DNA of 64,000 nt from Stercorarius parasiticus (taxonomy: Eukaryota; Chordata; Aves; Charadriiformes; Stercorariidae), in assembly GCA_013396915.1 (NCBI GenBank), contig VWZL01001363.1, positions 225,140 through 289,139 of the forward strand. The letters are read 5' to 3'. Shown piece by piece: positions 25,580-37,295 of this stretch. The notes under the pieces were generated by a model, which saw only the letters and a list, made by a program, of their open reading frames with translations, ran no database searches and had not been told where the DNA came from. Made by a program: the position numbers and the translations under genes. The first letter of the stretch is position 1. Each line of letters starts with the position of its first letter.

Positions 25580-26410
25580 TTGAAATATCATAAATTAATT
25601 TTGGTTGAAAAGGACCTCTGGGGGTCATCTGATACAACATCCTGCTCAAAGTGGGGCTGATCCTAAAGATATATCAGGTTGCTCAGGACCTTGTCTGTTC
25701 AGTATTAAAAATTTCCAAGGATTTAGATTTCCCAGGCTGTCTGGGTAACCTGTTCCAGTGCTTGATCACTGTTTGCCCTTTTTCCTCTTAAATCTAATCA
25801 GAATTTGTCTTGCTGCAACTTCAGCAGTGACCTCCTCCTTTGGGCACCTATGAGAAGAGTCTGGCTCCATCTGTAGTCCCACTGTTAAGGACTAGAAGAC
25901 TGCAATTAGAGGCCCTGGTAGCCTTCTCTTCCTGAGACTGAAGGACCCCAGCCTCCTCAGCCATTCCTCGTGCATCATGTGCTCTCTCACCATCTTGATG
26001 GCCCTCCTTGGATTCTTTTCCTGCTTATCAGTATTTCTTTTGTATCTGAAGGCTCAAAAATGAGCACACAACTTGAAATGCAGCTTTAACAGCGATGACT
26101 AGAAGGGAATGGTCACTCCTATCAAACCACTGGCTATGCTTTTGCTAATGCAGATCAGTCTGCGGTTAGTGCTCGCTGCTGACTCATGTTCAACTCCTTG
26201 TTCACCAGACTCCCACTTTCCTTTCCCAAAGTGTGCTTCTTAGCTTGTCAGTCCCTGGTCAGAACTGTTACATGGCGGCATTTTATCCTACGTACAAGAC
26301 TTTGGATTTGCCTTGCTGAAATTCATGAGGGTGCTGCCAACATATACCTTTGGCCTGTCGAGGCCCCACTGAAGGGCAGCCCAGCCCTCCAGTGTACAGA
26401 CATCACAATT
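25580..26410 (-). mobile_element. Old CR1 LINE fragment, reverse orientation (~830 bases)
   Basis: Antisense CR1. It opens with degraded end sequence, then ttgaaaaggacctctggggg, a degraded ctgctcaaagtggggct block, gtaacctgttccagtgcttg, gccttctcttcctgagactg, and further 5' family blocks such as gctatgcttttgctaatgca and ttcatgagggtgctgccaac. These follow the order of an older CR1 subfamily reaching upstream of the usual 3' fragment. Divergence is clearly higher than in the copies at 2.7-5.2 kb. It ends near 26410, where similarity fades. Confidence 0.85.
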
Positions 26411-28451
26411 TGACTTGGCCGAGCTTAGGTAAATGAGTTATGAGCAAAGCACTTCAGTTTGCTGTTCCAACAACTTCCCTGAAGGAGAAAGCTGTGTCTT
26501 TCGGAGATCTGGCAAGGTGAAGTCTTGGCCTCTGTCCTCTTCCACTTGGCTCCACAGTTCGTGGGGTGGCCTTGATGTTCCCTTTAGCTCAATCAGCTTT
26601 TTCCTTTTTTGTACTTTCTGAGCAGTTCCTGAATCATTACTGTAACTTACTAAATTCCAAGCTAATATTCTCTGCTTTACTAACTTCTTATAGAATTAAT
26701 CAATGACATCAAAAGAGGGGTTTATGTTTGTACATCACCAAACTCTTTCTTCAGGGATCAATGGCACCAAGAAGTTACTGCATTTAGATTTGAGTCTAAA
26801 AAGTCTGACAAGCACTTGCTGGCAGGGGTTGGACTCGGCATAAAAGGAGGGTTAGCTGTCTTTGACCTCTGTGTTTAGAGCATTAGCTGGTATTTAGAGC
26901 CTCATGTTTCTGTCTCTTCTCAGCTTGAGGTAATTCAGTCCTGCCACTCAGAAGAGTTTTTTAGCTGCCCAGCCAAAGATGGTCTGGACAAGGTACACTT
27001 CTGCTTTTCTGCTAAAGGTGTCCCTAAATTATTCGAGTTAAAGATAGAAAAAAGATATATTCTACTCAGTTCTTTGATGCCTGTATTTGTGGTTTACATT
27101 AAAAGGAAAAAAATCATCCCACACAAAAGAAACATTTTTTATTAAGCAGAAAATGTGTCTTTTTGAAGACATTACTCAATCATAAATATTTTCTTAAAGT
27201 TTGAAGTCCTAGAGTGAATAATGTTAATAGGAGTGCTTACAGAAACTCTACGAGGTTTTAAAATGGGTCTTTTTTGCAAATGGCAGGCAATTAAATTATT
27301 TATAACAGATTAAAGCTATGCCAATATAACTTCTGTTTTATTATTTCTAAATAGAAAGCAGTGCTGTTAGCATTCTTGTGCACAATCCGGCACAATCTGT
27401 GTGTCACTTTTAACACTGGTATCTTACAAAAATGTGATTTCTTGGGGGGGGAAAAAAAAAAAAGATTGTGCTGAACTAATAATTCATATCAGATGAATTT
27501 ACAGGTCTTTCCTAAGATATTCATATTGTTTTACATGCTTTTGATTAAATGGCCTTTAGAATCATAGCATCCTATTTGCTAGGAATTTGTAATTAAGAAC
27601 TTATCCAGTATTTACTGAAGATGAGAAAGTACAGGAACTAATGCTGCTAATTTTTTTTTTGAAAAGGCCAAACTAGACTGTTAAGTGACATTTCAAGGTG
27701 TGCGTGCAAATTCACTGACAGTGATAAGCCAAGAACTGCATTAGAAGGAAAATTATTTCTAGTCTGTGAGGAATATGGGGGTGACTAGTACAAAGTTGCT
27801 CATAATACACCTGATGGAGTTAATGCACAAACAACTTGAAAAGCCACCAAAACAAGACTCTAAAGAGTCCCTTTTAAATTGTCAGGAGCTAGTCAAAAGA
27901 AGAACTTGGTTAGCTGTGAGCTAATCTCTGTTTGCCATATGTTGTGGTATAGAGCAGAAGTACACAACATTCAGAAGTTGATTATCAATAGTCTATGTAC
28001 CGAGTTTTAACTACTGAAAAGCCTTTTGTGTGTTACTTTGAATGTTAAAATACTAATTTGAGAAATAATTTCTCTGAGCAACACTGCAAATAACTCTTGT
28101 AGTCTAATTTTTCTAAATCTGTTTTCTATTGTGATCTCGATGAATTATTTTCTTATTTGTTTCTAATGTTTATAGTTGAACACACACTGTTCATAGTTTA
28201 TAAATAAAGTAAATTCACAGAAGTGATTACAACACGATGAAGAAAGCAGTAGGCAAATTTTCTGTTTTCCTTCCCTCAATAGAGTTTAGTTATCAGAGTG
28301 AATTTAAAGCATGAGGAGTTCTGAAATCTGGAGGTGTAGTTGTTTTGTCATATCTGCTTCTAACTGATATCTGTTGAAAAATTCTGGTAAGCTGAGCTCA
28401 GAGAAGTGAGTAAGCTTTTTTGGTTAGGGGAGACACATGTCACACCCCCCC
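26411..28451. other. Intronic stretch with no recognised feature
   Basis: Unique AT-rich sequence up to the assembly gap. A G run followed by an A run (27444-27462) and a T run (27652-27660) are the only low-complexity points. gaatcatagcatcc at 27559-27572 is reminiscent of a CR1 end but too short to call. Confidence 0.5.
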
Positions 28452-28485
28452 NNNNNNNNNNNNNNNNNNNNNNNNNNNNNNNNNN
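28452..28485. other. Assembly gap (34 N)
   Basis: Thirty-four consecutive N follow directly on a run of seven C (28445-28451) preceded by gggagacacatgtcacac. The missing sequence probably continues a C-rich or otherwise hard-to-read tract; its true length is unknown. Confidence 0.99.
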
Positions 28486-31400
28486 ATGCTAACACACCAT
28501 ACGCCACCCAAACCCATGTTAATATTGTGCATTTTATGATTAATGCATATCTTTGCCTGTCTCGCTTCTTATTTGATGTGGGTGTGAGTTTCCTATCTTC
28601 TAACTCATAGAGTAGCTGAAACTACATCTTGAGCACACTGGAAGCTGGTACTCACTCAGTCTCCCATCAGTCTGTATCTAGCAGTGTAATTAGAAGGCAG
28701 TGGGAGATTCTATCCCTTTGTTTTACTGTTGCTAGGGAATATAGTCTCCACTGCGCCTGAAGAAGTGGCTGTTCCATGGTCTCATAAATCGGCACCTGAG
28801 ACATTATTTATCACCACCTGCTTCTTAGCTCAGCAAGTTGACTTGTGCTTCCAGCTCCATTTGCTGGAGAGATTGGTGGGGTGGCATTTATTTTGTTTGC
28901 CTGTGGGTTAGTATGTAGAAGCCTGCTGGTAAACTGTTGTATTCTTGAGGCTAAGATGCGGGGTGTGGAGAAGAGCATCTCTTTTTGACTACTGTATTGT
29001 TGTTCACCCTCAAAGCAGAGCAGTCAAATTAGTGGTGCAGGAAGGTCTGTGGCAACCAGCAACGCTGTTGTCCTTCTCCTCCGTCTGTCCCTGCTTCTGC
29101 ATCCATGCACCAACATACGCACACATCCTGATTTGACAAAGTAGAAAGGATGGCATGAAATCTTCTCATCCGCTTCAGTGTGAGGTCAACTGACTTGTAT
29201 CTGAACAACTATGAATATCAACTGAAATCAGTCAGACTTGCTTTACCTGAAGTGGGCACCCCTCACGTGAACTCTTCTCAGTGGGCTGTGGAAGGGCGGC
29301 AGACAGGTGACGGTTTCTGAGCACAGCCTAAGTAGAAAACATTTTTCTTGGCACTGCTGTGCCATCTGGCCTACAGCACTGGAGTGTGTCTGCTCTTTTG
29401 TTTTCTCAAAACGTTGAAATCCTAATACAGGCTTGCTAGAATGCATTCTCACTACTGGTTTTAAATAGATGTTGTGCTCCCCTCCTGCACCAACACTCTC
29501 CACAGCTGTCCATTTTTATGCAGTTTCAGGTAACCAACAGAAAACCTATTTGGGTCTCTCTTACTGCACCACTACTTTGTACCAGAGGATTTAATGACAG
29601 TAACGTCTTTCCTTTCCTTGAGGCACTCTGAGTGTTATATTTAAGTCAGACATTCGAAATCTATTAAGGTATTCAGAGCATTGGTGCATTTTAAGAGTGG
29701 TTTCCTTCGGCAGGGTCATTGTCGATTTAATATTTCACCTGGTAAGGACTTGCACATTTTCCTTCAGTTTGTTCCCTAAAAAAATCACCAAGAAAATTTT
29801 AACTCATTCACACCTTTTCTTTTACCGTTATGATGCCATAGTAAGAAATAAAATTGATTCAGAGCTGTACAAAGTACAAGTTTTCACGTGACAGTGTAGT
29901 GTCAGCCATGCTTGACAAAATGATTAAAATCATCCTATTAGCATTTTATACCATTTCAACCTGTTACGATTCTGGGCGACAGTCTGTACTTATTTGGCAA
30001 AGTGATGTCAAGAATCTGCTCAGTTCTCTGTGCAATTTTAAAGCAATTTAGCTCTGTTGGAGTACATAGTGTAACAGAAAGCAGGCTGTCTCAAGGAGCT
30101 TGATATTTGCCTTTTTTTTTTTTTTTAATTCTCTGGGCAAGAAGTTAGGACTGAGTGAGTCTGGCAGGGAGCTCTTTGTAGACAGTTGGAAAAACTGATC
30201 TATTTGTCTATCCAGGTACTAAACTAGTCTGAGAATTTTCTACTATGATGATTCGGTAGTTTACTTGTTCAGAGTTTAGTCAAGCCATTTTTAGTAGAGT
30301 TTAGGCAAGTCAAAAAAGTCAATTTACACAGCCATGAATGCTACTCACCCCTATGAGCTTTGCATACAGGGTAGCAGTTCCTACCAGAGGATTATGTGCC
30401 AGACTAATAGCAGCAATCAGTGGAAGTGCCAAATATAACCACAGTGTGAAGTTAACTGGACAAATGACAGAGGATTTGGTGGTTTGGAACTTTCTTCATG
30501 GTGCGTCCATGAAATTTCTGTAGAGTTTGGTTACACACAACCAGCAGGAATTACTAGTTCAGTGAGACGTGTCTGAGGGAGTTCATGTTGGGATTTTATT
30601 AGGAAGGAAAATAGCGTGCATAGAGACAGAACAGTCTCTTGTTTGGATTACAACTCTTTTTGCCACCCAGGGTGAGCTATCAGGCAAGGGGTTGCTATCT
30701 GGCAAGTGATTTGTTGAAAAACAAATGAGTTTGTTGTGAGTGTGTCACAAGCACATAGCACATTTAACAAACTAAATAAGGTAACTAAGGAAAAGAATTA
30801 GGGTGACCTAATTAAGGTGAGATGGACAAGCTAGCAGATCTTAGCTCCTAGTATGGATTGTTTGCAGTTCCCAGACTTGTTCTTGAATGTATTTGCTTTT
30901 CAGCATCTGGGAGGTTGATCCGGGGCTGACTGCAGGCTTGATCTATGCACTCTGTGGGCATTTCACCTGCGTACAGCACAGCTTCATTTCGCTTTTGTTC
31001 CACATGTTCTGTTTTTTTTTCTGGAGCATAAGGAGGGAACCCCCAAGGGTCAATACATCAAGGTGAGTAATACCCTGCTCTTGGCAAGCTTAATTAAGAT
31101 TCTCTGTAGGTGCTCCAAGGGGGAAGAGTATTGGTCGTTCTGCTTGCAGGAATCCCATACTATGCTGTTGAATGCGAGAACTGAGGATTTATTTGGCAGT
31201 CTGCTAGCCTGTCTTGATCTTGCAAAGGAACAGTTCATTGTTAACCAGGTTGCAATTTGCAGCATGGAGGCAATGTCTTGCTTGCATGGCTTTAAAGTCA
31301 GAGAAACTTAAGTGTCCACGTGTGAATGTGACAGGACCGCAAGTGAGACAAATCCACCATTCCATGTTTTTGAAGCTATTCCTAATCTCTACTAATTAGT

Positions 31401-34400
31401 TTCCTGGAATATAAAACCCAACTAGATCAAGGTGAGCCTTTAAATAGGGAAAACTCAATTTGATTTGGGCAAGTTATTAAACAAAAGGCTTGAAGAAATA
31501 CCTGTGATAACCCTGCTCCCAGACTTAATGAAGTTTGAATCCTTTTTAAACCTATTTCCATTCCAGTGTCTCCCTGTACTTCCAGGGCTGCTCCTTTTCT
31601 TTCCTTTGCCTCTGAGGCTCAACTTTGAGTCTGCTCCTCGTTGCCACTAAGCCCCGTGTCACCTCAGGTTTGTGTTGGTTCGCCAGTTCCCTTTAGGAGT
31701 CTCTCTGTTGTTGCCTGCCTTCCTGCCTGTTCCACACTCAGGAAGTGTGCATGCCTGTGGGAAATGGGTAGTGCACCATTTATGGCACAGTGATGTCACG
31801 CACGGTGACACCGTTTGTCATGGTGGGTTTGAACCACGAGCACATTCAGCCTCTTGGGTGCTGCAGAACACTTTGCTGCAATTTTTTTTTTTTTTTATTT
31901 TAAATTATTTAAAAAGTTTTTCTTTTCCAAAACGACCCCAGAAATGGTGAGTTGTTTGGACCTTGTAGTTCTCCTGTGAATAACAGAGTTTATTGTGACA
32001 ATTTGCACTGCATGAAATATGGTGGCCAATGGGGTCAGGAGAAAGTTTGAGTGCTGTAGCCGTTGCAGGAATATTCCACCTATTGGAGAAATCCACTGTC
32101 TGACATAACTTAAGGCAAGCCCAAGTCACCATTCAAAATTTGTTTTTCAGGAAAAAGATACTCTGGTCTTTGGGGAAAAAGGAGCAGGGGTCCTAACCGA
32201 TGCTTGGATTTTGAGGGGTTTTGGTACTTGCTGACTGTGATGCACTGTGCCTGCTCACACACAGAATGTCATGCCATCTGCGTAATGGTTAAAATAAAAT
32301 TGTATTCTCTCCATACTGTCTTTTTTGCCAGGTATTGAGAGGAAAAAAATGGTGTGGTGTTTACCTGTGCCCCTCTCCATTTCTAGGCTGAGACTTCCAC
32401 AAAATGGTGAATTGTTGTAGTCTGGTGCTATGTTAATTTAAGACAAATTAAAGCATACCATGAATTTCATTTGGCTTTTATGGGCTAACTTAAATGGTAG
32501 CTTATCCAAATGATCACACATTATTCCTCCTTAAGTAAATTAGCTTAGCAGAGTTTTATTCACTATAGACAAAGTTCAGCTGTTTTACATCACAGAAAGA
32601 TTTTAATTAAAAATCATAGATGTGTGATGAAGACTGTTACACCAGATTTTTTTGACCTTTGGGTCAAGAATTTATTTTTGCTGTTCATAATTCATTAAGC
32701 CCTTTTTAAACTCTTACTTTATCAGTTGTATTGTTCTTCTGACCTATGTCTGTGTTTCCAAAATTCTTGCTGGGGAATTAAAATTAAAAAAAAAAATAAA
32801 AGAAAAAGAACTTCAAACAATATTGCAATATTGCTTCAGAAAAAGCCATGCTAGGAGCTACTTGTGCCACTTAGCACTCTTCATGAAGAACATCATCCTC
32901 TAAAGGGAGAGAGTTTAATCTTATTTTCCAAAAATACCAGATGCTTTCTGATCTTTTATTAAAATTCAAATATATTCTCAAGAACGCCACAGACATCCTT
33001 GTGGTAGCTTAAGAGATCTTCCACATTTTCCAGGTAAGCGACTTTCAGAAGCTGTAAGAACAATTCTGAAGGGCCTCAGAGTCACCTGTGCCTGTCATCC
33101 CTGGTGAATGTTTATTTACAAACTTCTGCAGCTATGCCCACCGAGAGACAGGCCCTGTTGCCATATGACCAAGGCTCATATGGGAGACTTTATTTCAACA
33201 TGACACTCTTAACCAGAAAGATACTGAAGAGCTCTTTTTCCATATCTTCTCACACTCAGAATAACGTCTTACTTTAATTTCATGTCAGAAAAGTATCGAG
33301 AAAGATTAAAAATTTTTTTCTTTTTTTTTTTTTTTTTTTAACCCTTATAAAACTAGAGTCTTTTTCAGGAGTGAGTAGGTCATGGGGAAAGAAAGAATTC
33401 GTACAACAGACTTCCCCCACAACTGATTCTTGATGATTTCTAAGAGACAAGTGATTTTTCAAAATATCATTGTGCTCCTATCTCAGTTTCAATTGCAGCT
33501 TATTACTCAAGAGTGGGATGCCAGGCATACTATGATGTATATTGCGGTTACTTCAAATGTTTTGTGCTAGTACACATCCATTTTCTTCCATCTACAACAG
33601 CTTCCTGATTGTTATTGATAAATTTTGATTTTCTCCGTCTATATTCTCTTCTCATTTGAGTCCCTCCTTTTATTTGCTGTGAAGAGCACAGCTGCAGTTA
33701 AAAGGAGTTTCACATTTTCGGTATGCAACAATTTTCCATGTACTGAAAAGCAGCAAGTCAACAGTTCAGAGATGGTGACCCTTCCCTGCATTAGGTGATT
33801 TTTCCTTCTCCCAAAATGACCTGGGGAAAAAGACAACCCTCCTGTTAAAACCGAGTACCTAGTCAATAGTGGACATAAGAAAAGGAGAGCATTGGTCACA
33901 CTTGACTTCTTAAAGGTAGTTTCAGAGAATTTATTTTACTAAACGTTGAATGAAGTACTTCTGTATCAAGTTTTGATTTATTATTTTCGATTGTTCATGC
34001 TGAAAGTCTTATCTTTTGCAGTGCTTATACTCTAGATCTGGAAAAGGAAAACCAAACAATGTATTTAAATTACACATCTTTTCACTTTTGTGACTTCTTC
34101 CCTGTATTCAAAAAAGCACAGGGAATGGAATGAAAGGAAAGCTAACCAAAATAGTCCAACAGAGTGTGACTATGAAAATATAGGCTATTTATGGTAGTGT
34201 AATAATAAATGGTAATGATTGAAGGGAAGAAAAAGAAGGATGAGGCAAGTACAAAATTGAACAATTGACATTAGTGACTGTGTTGAGCCTGCCAAAATTA
34301 TCTCCCTTAGCTCTTCATTTTGTACTTGAGCTGCGACTGGAAAATGCCTTGTAAATATGCTACAGTACATGTGTCTCAAAATGAGAGGCAACAAAAGAGT

Positions 34401-35519
34401 AAGTAGTTTGCAACGATAAATTTAAGTGATAATGATCTTGGGGCTCAAGTGTCTGAAACAATTAGCACCTTTTGAGGTTACTTAAATGCAAAACCATAGC
34501 TGATTTCCTAGGGGAATTTTAAAAAGCCTTTTGATGCAAATAAAGAGCAGAATTTTTTTCCTCATTCATTGAATAATTAAAATTAATTCTTTGTTTTGTT
34601 AGAAATCATTGTAATGTTGAAATTCTTCCGTAAGAATTGGAAAAGATGGAGGAAACCAAGCCAGCTTATTCTCAACAGGACATGTCATTTGATTTCTAAA
34701 CATCTTTGAATATATTATTTTTCATACGCTATTCTTCTGGACTTTTATGATTTTCCATAATGCCACTAATTTCCATAAAACATAATGGCAACAGAACAGT
34801 ATAGATTGTGTAGGGAGGAAGAAGCAGAAGTGAGCAAGGCATTGGTCTCTCTGTTAATACTGAATGTACCAAAATACCTAAGTGTTTGAGCACTGGGATG
34901 TCAGAGAAAACAATACAGTACTAAGACTTAGTTTTGCTTTTTACATATTTATCCTACAAAACTATGAATGTCCACATGCAGATGTAAGGATACGTGGAAA
35001 AATTTCTAGTTCAAGATGACATTGTGTGTGTGAACATTCATCTATTTAAATCAACGCTGCTAATTAGAAAACATCTGTAAAACTATCTTCTGTAATGTTA
35101 TTGGATCGCTGCAGAAGTGAATGAGTTAAATAAAATGAACTGTATGTTGTGGGTGAGCAGATACGGTGTGGATGTTATGAAATCCCCTGTGGCCCAGGAA
35201 TATTTGAGTCAAGACCGATTTGATTCTGGTTAGATGATGGGTCCAGCTGCAGAATAATCCAGCAGAACTCAATAACTTACACTGTGGGATCTGACTAATT
35301 GCTCGTATTGCACAATAGGAGCTCTCTAAGGCCCAAGTATTAGCTTTCTATTAGCGATTCAGAATGAGATGTTAATGCTTTGAATTCACGTTCACCATTT
35401 TACAGGCGTCCTGGCCAGTATTCCCTGAATTATGCATTCCATAGCTGTGCAGCCCTAGGACAACTCCTGTATTTGATCAGTGGTACAGCCCAAAAAAAGG
35501 ATACAGTGGACCCTATCTA
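28486..35519. other. Intronic stretch with T homopolymers, no recognised gene
   Basis: T runs lie at 30112-30126, 31882-31897 and 33313-33339 (the last about 25 bases with one C), and an A-rich run at 32789-32807. Otherwise this is unique AT-rich intron with only short, unrecognised ORFs. No promoter, RNA gene or CR1 fragment was seen. Confidence 0.5.
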
Positions 35520-35935
35520 AAATTACTCAGGTGTGGGGTCCTCCACAGGCTACAGGGTGGATATCTGCTCCACCATTAACCTCCATGGGCTGCAGGGGGA
35601 CAGCCTGCCTCACCATGGTCTTCACTGTGTGCTGCAGGGGAGTCTCTGCTCCAGTGGCTGGAGAACCTTCTCCCCCTCCTTCACCGACCTCGGTGTCTGC
35701 AGGGCTGTTTCTTTCACATTTTTTCTCATTCCTCTTTCACAGCTGATGTGCATTTTTTTTTCCCCCCTCTTAAATGTGTTATCACAGAGGTCCATCAGCA
35801 TCACTGATGGGCTCAGATTTGGGCAGTGGCGGATCTGATTCTGTTGGACATCGGGGCAGCTCTTGGTGTCTTCTCACAGGAGCCATCCCTGCAGCTCCCC
35901 TGCCACCAAAACATTGCCACGTAACCCCAATATGA
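35520..35935 (+). mobile_element. GC-rich interspersed repeat, probably an old endogenous-retrovirus LTR
   Basis: The block stands out from AT-rich surroundings by composition and by motifs I associate with a dispersed avian repeat: ctccatgggctgcaggggga, a ctccccctccttcaccgacc block, tctttcacattttttctcat, a T8/C6 run, aatgtgttatcacagaggtc, catcactgatgggctcagat, and an end near caaaacattgccacgtaacc. I believe this is an LTR of an old avian ERV, but I cannot name the family and saw no internal viral genes or second LTR. If so, it is a solo LTR. ORFs at 35480-35838 are readings of this block. Confidence 0.55.
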
Positions 35936-36944
35936 TTGCCTTATTGAAAGAAAGTGATCTTCATATCACAAATATACAAAATGCTTCTTGATGATCTTCT
36001 GAACTTCTGTCTGTGTAACAGTTACAGATCAAAGAAAGGCTTCAACTTTCTTTGAGGAGAGACTTCAACTTCCAAGCTGAGTTTCCAAGCTTCCAAGTTT
36101 ACTGTGAAAAGAGGAAGTTTGATCTCTGCTATTACTACGTGTTTAATCGTGGTGGAAACTTAGGCAGAATCGGTTTTGATTACACAGGATTTATCTATTT
36201 GCTACACTCCAACTCCATTTCATATTGGAGTTCCTAAATTAGAATAATCCAGTGTAAATGTTATATACTCAAAGAAGTAGTAATGAGACAGAAAATGTAA
36301 GTCATATAAATGGAAAAAAAAAAAAGGATAGGTGGGAAAAAAATATGGAGGAAGTATACATACCCCTCTTATAAGGAGAGACAGGAATTTTTTGTTTATC
36401 TTGCTGGGTGGAATCAGTTCCCAAATAGTGAACTAAGAAAAAGAAAATGATGTTGAGCAAGAAGCTGAGCCTTCACGAGGTGTTTGGATAGTCTCTTAGG
36501 AAATGAAATGAGAGAAGAGTGAGTGGTCACCCTTGCTGTGGAGTCAGTGACTTAAGAGGCAGGTGGCACCTAAGGCAGAATATAAGCTGTTAAACGGGAT
36601 ATGAAGTACCAGTATCTTAGTGGTGCCACTCTGTTAAATATTCCCTGTACAGCAGGCAGGATCAAATAAAGAAGTTGTTAGGTAAAGTCTCAAAGTGTGT
36701 CAAGAGGTGTCAAGGTGAGAGGGTTAATTTTCTGGGAAATATTTCACTGAATAAATTAAGTCCTCCTCTGCTGTGTCCACTCCTAAACCAAAATAAAATC
36801 TGATCGCTAGTAGTTAAAATTACAAGATGATAGAGAAATCATATACAGAAGACCCCACAGTTTGGGATGAGTTAACTTCATTTTTAAGATACAGAAGTTT
36901 GGTGAGGTTGTTGGAGGGGGTTGCCTTTGTTCTTGTTTTTCAAA

Positions 36945-37295
36945 TGCTGAATACAGGAATGGCTACAGTGGTTCAGACCAGACTTGGTGCAAGTACTGTG
37001 CATTGTTCTGGAATGATGGATTGACAGGACAGAGTAGCTAGCTTTTAATCCTACTTCCCCAGAATGCTGTCCTAGCCACTAATGATCTGTGATTCAGGAG
37101 TTTCCTGAGAAAATCACTCTCTCTATTAAGAAGTTTTGGATTGTTTTTTGATCTATGAACTAGGCCAATTTCTTCTCATGTATTTGTGAACTTTTAACAT
37201 TTGTAACATCCCCTGGCAAGACGTTTCACACCTACCTCACATGGTGTGGAGAAATTTAGAACAGATGACAGGAAATGCTTTTTCTTTCAATGAAT
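36945..37295 (-). mobile_element. Ancient CR1-type LINE fragment, reverse orientation
   Basis: The order of blocks matches an old archosaur/turtle CR1 read antisense: gtggttcagaccagacttgg, ccccagaatgctgtcctagc followed by cactaatgatctgtgattca, ttcctgag, a tttgtgaacttttaacattt region, aacatcccctggcaagacgt, and catggtgtggagaaattta. Substitutions and small indels are frequent, consistent with an insertion older than modern birds. The 65-codon ORF at 36827-37024 overlaps it only partly and is not a gene. Confidence 0.7.

Noticed and set aside
27559..27572. Possible CR1 end (gaatcatagcatcc)
   Set aside because: Only ~14 bases match and nothing of the next CR1 block follows.
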